From Phoronis australis (taxonomy: Eukaryota > Phoronida > Phoronidae), in contig NMRA01000700.1 of assembly GCA_002633005.1 (NCBI GenBank), positions 131,937 to 195,936 on the forward strand: a stretch of DNA of 64,000 nt, given 5' to 3'. The position numbers and the translations under genes are program-made. Shown piece after piece: positions 11,501-20,500 of the stretch. Below the pieces are notes generated by a model. It was not told the origin of the DNA. It ran no database searches and worked only from the letters and a program-made list of their open reading frames with translations. The stretch's first letter is position 1, and every line of letters begins with the position of its first letter.

Positions 11501-14500
11501 TCATATCAATCGCATGTGGCTTCCGTGGAAGAAGACATGCATAAAGTTGTTCTCTGTACGTGACCCTACGTGTATTTGTGAGTGGCTAGTGTAAACCATT
11601 TTAAACAGATAATAACCAATGAGAATTGTGTTTACTTAAGATTTGAAATAGCTTACTGAGTCACTACATCATTTTAAGACAATCTTAGAGAGAATAATCT
11701 CGACTTCAAACGTTAATAGCTTTAATAAATGGCAATTTTGAGCTTGACAAGCCCCTCATCCCTCATCTCCCTAACATTGATCAGTAATAGATCTGGGTTA
11801 TAATATGTGTTTGTCGCTTCTCAAATCGGTTTTCCATTAATTGACTTTGATGCGTTTCAAAAACTTGATTAATGAAAAGTATTTTGCTTCCAGGCTTCCT
11901 TTTTCAACTAGATGAACAACCAACTGAACCACCTATACCGCCTGGCACAATTGGATGCTACAAGGACTCGTCACAAAGTCCAGACTTGGCCTATGCTGTG
12001 ACTACTAGCTCCAAAATGTTGACAGGGTCATCATGTAGAAGTTCGTGCAGGGAGCTATGGTACAAATACGCTGCGCTTCAAAACGGTGACACCTGCTGGT
12101 GTGGAAACGACTACGGCAGATATGGAAAGGTAGACTTTTCGGAATGCAGTCAAGCGAGCTGCATTGGTAACCCAAGAGAACACTGTGGAGGTCCTCAAAG
12201 AAATTTGGTCACGAGGTCTGGTTTTTCCCTCGGTATGTCTGAAACAACCAAGTGTTTTTGTTATAGCAAAATTAATTATTTGTTTGGGTTGCTTTAAAAA
12301 CCCAAGTACAAAATGTTGTGGGGAACACCTGCTTACGCACACCGCGAATTATTTGAAACATTGGATATTGCATAAACGTATGGAGCAGAAACAGGTAGGT
12401 ATGGCGGCAATTCAATTAGATTAATCACCTTTATTGGTTTAATTATTATGTACTATGTAGAAGTGGTAATGAAGGCGGTCATGCAAAAATACTTAGACTA
12501 TCGACTGAGGAAATGAAGACGACAATGTTTGCAGCTACTTGCTCACAATACCAATCTCCTGAATTGAAAAATCTATCAAAATAAAGATAAATTGGCTCTG
12601 GATTGTACTCCATAAAACCATGGCATTGGGCACCTCCCTATCACTTCAGAGACCGCCATTTGTGACATTTTCAAGTAAGCTAGTTTTAAGCATACTCGCA
12701 GAGCACTAACGAGCTATTCTTTCACATAACAAACACGGTTCAATGAACCAGTGGCGCGAATGAGTCTGCTCGTGTGTACCTTAAGAAGAGAGTTGTTGTC
12801 CAAAAGCACTCCTTGTCAGAAACATATGATGTTAAATGTACATTTTGCGCCGCTACTCTCTTGTTAATTTCAGCAAGATAGGTTTTAAAAATTCCTGTTG
12901 TTGCAGACTTCCAGTTATACCCAAACTTCTACGTTGAATAATCTATAAGGAAATTTTTGCTGACTACAATTTTATAGACTGACTGCAAAAAAATACCACT
13001 AGATCATGACATTTTAAGTGTGTTGACACTTATTGGGGACACATAAAACAATAGCAATAATATATATTTTAGGTTGTATTGGGAATTTCAGGGTTACAGC
13101 TCTACAAATGAATATTTCACATAAAGAACCAGATGGGTTCCTAAATTACAAGAGATAACACGCACATTTACGATATCCAATGTGTAGTTGAGTATCGGAT
13201 ACTAAGTGGCACAGGTTAGCATAGTACCAAATGCGTACATAATACTAAATGGGTATTAGCCGATTGCCTACCAACTGGGTCGAGCAAAACAACAAATTCA
13301 ATAACAAGTACCAAATGGGTACAACTACCAAATGGGCAAATATCATATAATAAAGTACCAAGTCTGTACATCAAACAGCCAACTGGGCTATAACATCCTG
13401 CAAAGCAAGTTCCGGACAAGCTGAGTGAGCAGACCAGCCGGAGCGAAAATTCAGGGCCAATTTTTAGTCAGGCCAGCAATAAAAATACCACCGATGTTTT
13501 TGCCACGATGTACAGTTGTGTCCTCTGTTGAAACAGGGTTTAAAACATGCCCATCTCTTCTGGCAAACTCCTACCCAGATTAAAGCCAAATTTCATGTAT
13601 AACGACTTTTTAAAACCACGCCAGAACTCTTGCGGCAGCGAGAAATATCGGATCAAATTCATTTCAAGAGGGAATAGATGCCATCCATTCCTTTTAATGC
13701 CTACTTATTCCGAAGAAGCTGACGCACCACAGTTATATGAAAACTGTCACGCAATGCTTTACCAGCAAAATTTTAATACTACACTGCATCCTTGTGGCAC
13801 ATCCCAATATCGACATTTCGTGAATTGGCTTTTGGTCTGAGACAAGCATAATTTGGCCAGTACCACTATGTTGTTGTCGCAGTGGCTGTCCTGCTGAAAA
13901 TTGAGCACAATGCTTTATAGAGAGTGTCTGGTGTGATCCCTTCGTTGTTGATATTCAACCTAAGGCACCATTTCTGAGAATGAGATGCAAACGATTTTTT
14001 ACACAAGTGATATGCGGTAAATAAGTTGAAATGCTTCGAATGATTAGGGATTGCTTCAGCGGTTTTCTTTAATGTGTGATTTGGCTATTTTTTTGGTCTG
14101 AAATATGCCACTCAAAGCTCAGTGCTGAAAGGAATAATTTTGTAGTCTGCCGCAGGTGGATCGTAAACTGTACACTCACGTTATCCTCACAATACACCAT
14201 AGTTGGACAATATTTTTCAATTAACAATTAATTTTGTTATTTCTTGATGTAACATCACTCGTTTCCATCGACTTTGTGCTCTTCGATGGTCATATGATCT
14301 GGCCTACTGATAATCATCTGTTACTGTTTTGCTTTAATGTCCAAGGAAAGACATACTCTAGATACTTGTTCTATATTTCCATCAACATTTTACGAATAGT
14401 TCCAATTCTATTTTTCTACAGAGTATGGAGGAAGGGTCGGTAAATGTTGGAATGTGGATACATCTCTTGGCCTAGCCAATTTAGTGTATGTGGGTGATTT

Positions 14501-17500
14501 GAATAGTCACAAACACTGTAAGTCCGTTTGTGGAGCCTTTCGCAAAAAGTTTGCCGCCGTTCGGAACGGAAATGAATGTTGGTGTGGTGACGAAATCTTT
14601 GGAAATAGTTGGAAGGAAGGAAATGACTGCAACGAGCCATGTACTGGAAATCCGTTGGAAAAATGCGGAAGTGATGGTAGCGGAATGTTTATAATGCATT
14701 CAGAACGCGACGGTAAGTATTACCTAACCTTTGTCTATTTGTATTTCATGATATTGGAGATTGCCCTTACCCTCTTGAGATCGTTGCAGAATATACTCCT
14801 GGTTAAAATTGATCTTCACCTGCCTTCACCTGTGTCACCTGAATTAATAATGTGACCTTTTGCCTTGAGAATAGTTTATAGTGAATAAACCGAAACGTCA
14901 GATCAATATGTCTTTGTTTTATTACGCAGCTCTAATACGAGTCCAAAATACGAACAAAAACCATGCGCATAAACCATAAAAATCACGTATACGAACACTA
15001 ATCATACGCGACAGCAACCGAGCCTTATGCACAAACCGCATGGTTATCAGTGTTCGTGCGTATTCTTCTGTGCTCCTGGGTAAAATTTTGTGTTCGCATA
15101 TATGATATTTGTGGTTTGTGCGCATGACTTTTGTTTGTATGCGTGATTTTTGGGTTCGTCTGAATGATTCATAGGTTCTTAGGAGGTTTGTGAGTAAGAT
15201 GCTTTGCTCGTGCGTATGATTCTACGACACCCCAATAAATTTGCAGGAAAATGTATTCAAGAAACCATGAACAATTGTTCGTTCTCCTGATAGCATTTAC
15301 AGCGTCATGCTCTAAATTCGTGCGTTAAAGGTGTCATGTGAATTAGCAACAATTGTCTTTATAAATTCAGCAAGCGAAACTTTCTGCCAAAGCACCCAAA
15401 ATGATTGAACTAGTGACGTATTTCCCCGACATTTTTTGGTTTCCAGTAGTATTCGTACCTAGTATTCTGAAATATTTTTTCGTTCTCTACTCGTTTGTTG
15501 GCCGAGTACCTGCTGCTCACGCAGCCTTCCTCATTAGGGCGGGGAGCCTAATCTGATCTACTAGAATTAAAGTAATTTTCCTGAAGTTATACTTCATTGT
15601 GAGTAGAATTGGGACATCCTGTGAATCGTGTGTCACTAGGAATAAAGAACTGGGTTAACCAGAGTTTGAAACGGGATTTAAAAGCAGGCTAAGGACTGTA
15701 CGGCCTTATCTTTTCAAAATATTCATCACATGCCACATTGCATGTTCATTGTGTCCCAACTGTGGCTTGGAGGCCGAGACTATTCAACATTTGCCCTGCG
15801 TACAATAGACACTGTAAACTACTACTTGATGGACACAGAACCTGCCCGATTCATTACACCGTTATTTCATAGAGGTATAGTAGTCTTTCAGTATTTCTGA
15901 AACAAGCAGGAGGATTAGAAGATTCTAACCATGGAAATTCGGTAACGTCGTGTCCCCATGAGTCATAATCAGGTGACTAGTGTAATGGGCCCAACCTAGT
16001 GGCCTGAACACGCCTGATGTACCGCAAAAGGCATCAGGCCACGTACAACTTTTTTTCAAAACATTCTTTCAAAGCATGACGTAATAAAAGAATTTCCCCA
16101 AACCGGTCGACAGTAAAATGAATCTAGTCCTGTAATATTATATTATTCTTGTTTAAATACGTCAAAAACGCCGCGCAAAAATAAACATGTGTAACAAATC
16201 GAAAGTAACGATTGCTAAATAAAGCAAATGTTCGGTCATGCCTTTGTTGCCCAGCTGCATCATGTAGAGACACCATAATTTTATGTCGTACCCACTGTGG
16301 CAAAACCAACATACTACATGTATGAACTTCATTATCAACTGACAAGACGCTGTTTAGGAAGAGCATTCCCCGATCTAAGTACAGATCATTTCAATACCTC
16401 AAACATTTCCGTACACCGCTATTTGCAGTGTAGACAGGCTTACGCTTTGCTCGCAAGCATTCCATCACGTCACCATGAATACTATCATTGCGTTGTAAAT
16501 TCACTAATTCGGTGTTTGGTAGGGCAGGGAATGACAACAAAGTGTCCAACCCACACCGTGTAGTAACACCACAAAGCAAAGCCTGGCCGTGATCAGGTCA
16601 CACTATTCTTGACAGCGCGTCGGCATCTAAGTTCGACTTACCAATCTTGTACACAATCGCTAACTCAGAAACCCACCTCTGGGAGAATGCATCAAGCTTA
16701 GTTGTAGTCAGGGTTATTGTCGGTGTAAACTACAACTGGCAAACTGCCGTATAGGTAATCGTGAAACTTAGACGTCATGGCCACTTAAGAGCCAGAAACT
16801 AAAGTTTATGTACTGAATAACGTTTTTCGGCTTCACTCAAACAATGACTCGCTAAAGCAATGGGTCCATTGAACCACGAGCTCCTAATAAAACACGGCAC
16901 CTAACGACGTCATACTGGCGTTAGAGAAAATGGCTGTGTAAAGTCAGCTAATGCCAGCACCCGGCTTCTCGTGCACCTGCGTTAAAGTTCGTGAAAGCAT
17001 ACTGTTATTCATCACCCCCAAACAGTTCATATGGGTCATCAGAACACGTAAGACCAGTTACGCCCTTAGTAAGTGCATGAATTGATGCAAAGTCTTGAAT
17101 AAAGCGACGGTAAATACCTACTAAATCTAAAAAAAATCAAGTCTTTCACACACTTTGGAACAGGCCAATCCAACAGAAGCTCTATCTTATCGGGATTACA
17201 TTAAGAAAACACGTGATCAAAATGCACAGTTCGCTGCTTAAAGAACTCACATTTTGACGTTTTAAGTTTCCTACCAAGCTCACGTACGCGTTGGAGCACA
17301 TTTCTCAAGCGGGTGAGATGATTGTCAAATGTATCACTAAGTACCAAAATATCGTCCAATAATATGAAACTCTTAGACAAATACAAGTACCCATACACAT
17401 TTCCATCACTTGTTGAAACGTTGCAGGAGCATTGGTTAACCCAAACAGAAGTAGAATGCACTCGTAAAATCCGAGTGGAGCTACAATGAATTCTGTTTTA

Positions 17501-20500
17501 CGTCTATATTATTCTGCTTTATCTACCTTCCAGTAAGCAGATTCCGTGTCAAAGGTTGAAAATTATTGAGAACTTTGTAGCGTATGCAAACTTTCGATCG
17601 CACTAGGCAAAGCATAAACATCGTTTAGCGCACCCTTGAATAAGAGCGCATCGCTCGAAACGTGGGGGATATTTTAATATATTTTAGTACCGATTCTCGT
17701 CGTTTTAGCTTTACTAGTTTTACTATTTCATATCAATTACCATGGTCTCGTTCAATTTACGAAAATCAAAGCAAAATCGCAACTCTCCATACTATTTAGG
17801 TACTAAAACAATACTGGAAGCATACGGGCTAGTGGACAATCTGATAACCTCCAGTTGCAACATATCCTTTAAGTGAACTTCATCTAACATGTTAGGAGGT
17901 ATAGAGCGGTCAAATGTATTTTATACTGGACCTGAGTAACATGACCAAGATCGAAATGATTCTGCGCAAAAATATCATGATATTCTTTAAGTAAGCTTAC
18001 CGCTCGGGCGCGCAGCTCAATACCTAAATCAACTGAATCAGAACACGGAATTTCAGCTGCCATTTGATCCACCGGTACCAAGCTGCAAATGCTTGAACCA
18101 GCCGGAACTGTAACAGACGTACATGTACAACCCAAATTCGTGACTCGAACATGAATCGTACGATCCCCCTCATACAATGCGGGCCATACATGTACCTTAA
18201 AGTTACCAGGAAGTGACAGTGAACCACACTTTTCGGTGTAAACTACAAGATGTACATGTATAGCTGTGCTCGTTTTTGGCGGGGTACTGTCATGATTCCT
18301 AATCATGTGAGGAAGATCACTGTTAGTATCCAAACTATTTAATTATTTTTAGATTTGGGAGCCAACACAAATCAGAAAAAAACTTCCATGAGCGTCACGC
18401 GTTGTATTGCCATTTGAAGCTCAGATATTTTCCGATGTTCGTGAGATATCAATCACGGATTTAACAAAAACCACTCAAGGCAGATTTTTTTTTGGTTTAC
18501 GGTTCAATAGAACATAGTTTCTTCTTTTTGGTTTACGGTTCAATAGAACATAGTATCTTCATAATTTTTTAATACATTTATTGCCCAGACAACATCACGT
18601 AGCCAGTCTGAGGTTGTGTGCCTCAGTTCTGGCTCTAACAAAATTATTAGTCGGTGGCCCAGATTTCGTAGAGCCTCTAGAAAATGTTTTTGTGAGTACT
18701 TTAGGGGAGCAATTTTATTTTGGTGTTTTTTAATTCATTTATTAGAGTGCTTTCAAATTCTAAAAAGTTCCCACATATAAAGTTGCACATTTTTGAGAAA
18801 TTAGAGTTTGAAGTTACCTAATAATCACCAAAGAGCTTAGTAAACTTATATTTGTAAAAACAACAGTTTTGGTGACTTTTTTGTAAAACAAGTAATATGG
18901 TCCCATCAGTGCCATTGTATTGAACAATATTACACTCACATTACATGTTTTACTATTGTAGATTAATTGTAAGCAGTGAAATTAAAAAAAAATGTAAAGA
19001 GACACCTAGTGGCAAAAAATGCAAACTAAGTCTGAATGCTACTAGGAAGTTATTCTGGCATTGTCAGGCAACAAAAATAACACAAAACACTTGAGACGGG
19101 GCAGAATTTGTGCCTCAATGACTAAAACATTGAATAATGGTGTAAAATACAGCTTGTTTGCATAATACACCAGAAATACGTTATAGTACGAAAACAATAT
19201 AGTTGAATGATCTCTGTGAATGTGCAAAAAGACTGTATGAAAATAATACAATATTCTGACAGCGTTTATCAAGCAGTATGAGACAAATACATGACAATGA
19301 TCAAAGTATGTACTTTCTATGACTTAATCAACAAATAAAATTAATTTTTTAGTTCAAAAAAGGAAATAACGGGGTTGGAGGTCTACTTAGGTGTTGACTT
19401 GTCAGAGAACTATCCAATGTTATGCAGTCAGTGTTGCTGATGTTACTACAGTTGTCACAACTGCACATTTCTGTTCAGTTTGATCCAGCATTGCACTACA
19501 AACTCAGTTTCCCAGCACACATGTACAGCACTGCACACTGGTGATTAGCCCACAGGCAATGGAGGGTAAAAAATCCTTGTTTGGAGGCAGGCACTATTTT
19601 GGCAAACGTTTGATTCAAGATATGTTATAATGGGCTGTGTTAATTAGAGTCAGCAAGTGAATTATTGAACACTAGCTTCATTTCACTTTCGTATCTCTTA
19701 GTCGGGCACAAACTACAACAGTGAGTAGCTTCAACAATATTTCTTAAGATTGCCTGTCCAAATAACTTCATGCACACCCGCTTTCTGAAGAACAGCTTCA
19801 AAGTCTTGCTTTAGTTTTGAAAGGCAAATGACATCTACTTGTCTTAGAAGCTTCGATTCAATGAACTCCAAACAAAACTGCAGAAAAACATCTCTGAAAA
19901 CTGTGAATTCGTCACTCCTCACAATCGTTGTCTTTCTATTTTTTATAGCATGATGATCTGTGGTACTTGGCTTCTAAGACACAAGGTCTTTATCTTTGAA
20001 TTTCATTTGCATATTCAGGGCTCTGGACTGAGCTGTTGCTTGCGATACAAGTGCAACTGAAAAAAACCCGAACTGTTAACACATTCAACTATGAATGAGT
20101 TGGCATGCAACTTTTTCAGACGGACTTATCAGGAACTGATCCACCACCAGCCTAACAAATTTACATGCCGTCTGATCTGTAGCCTAATAATGTTGATCGT
20201 CTAATAATTAGATCAGTTGATGCAACTGAAAATAAATTAGCTGATATACAAGTGCAGTGATTGAAATTTAATTGTTTTAAATCAGATGCTCAAACCATAG
20301 TCAATCGATTAACACTTAAGGTAATCGACGTGTGACAAAATGGACAGTGGCTTCCATCGTCCTCAAATTTCGACGGCGACGATGGCCACTTACGCACTTT
20401 AATTTAATTATCATTGCAGCTACATAAGTAATTAATGTTTACAAAAAATTGAGACTACGGCAGGGGATGACGGCCACTTGGCCATGTTGTTTGCAACCAT

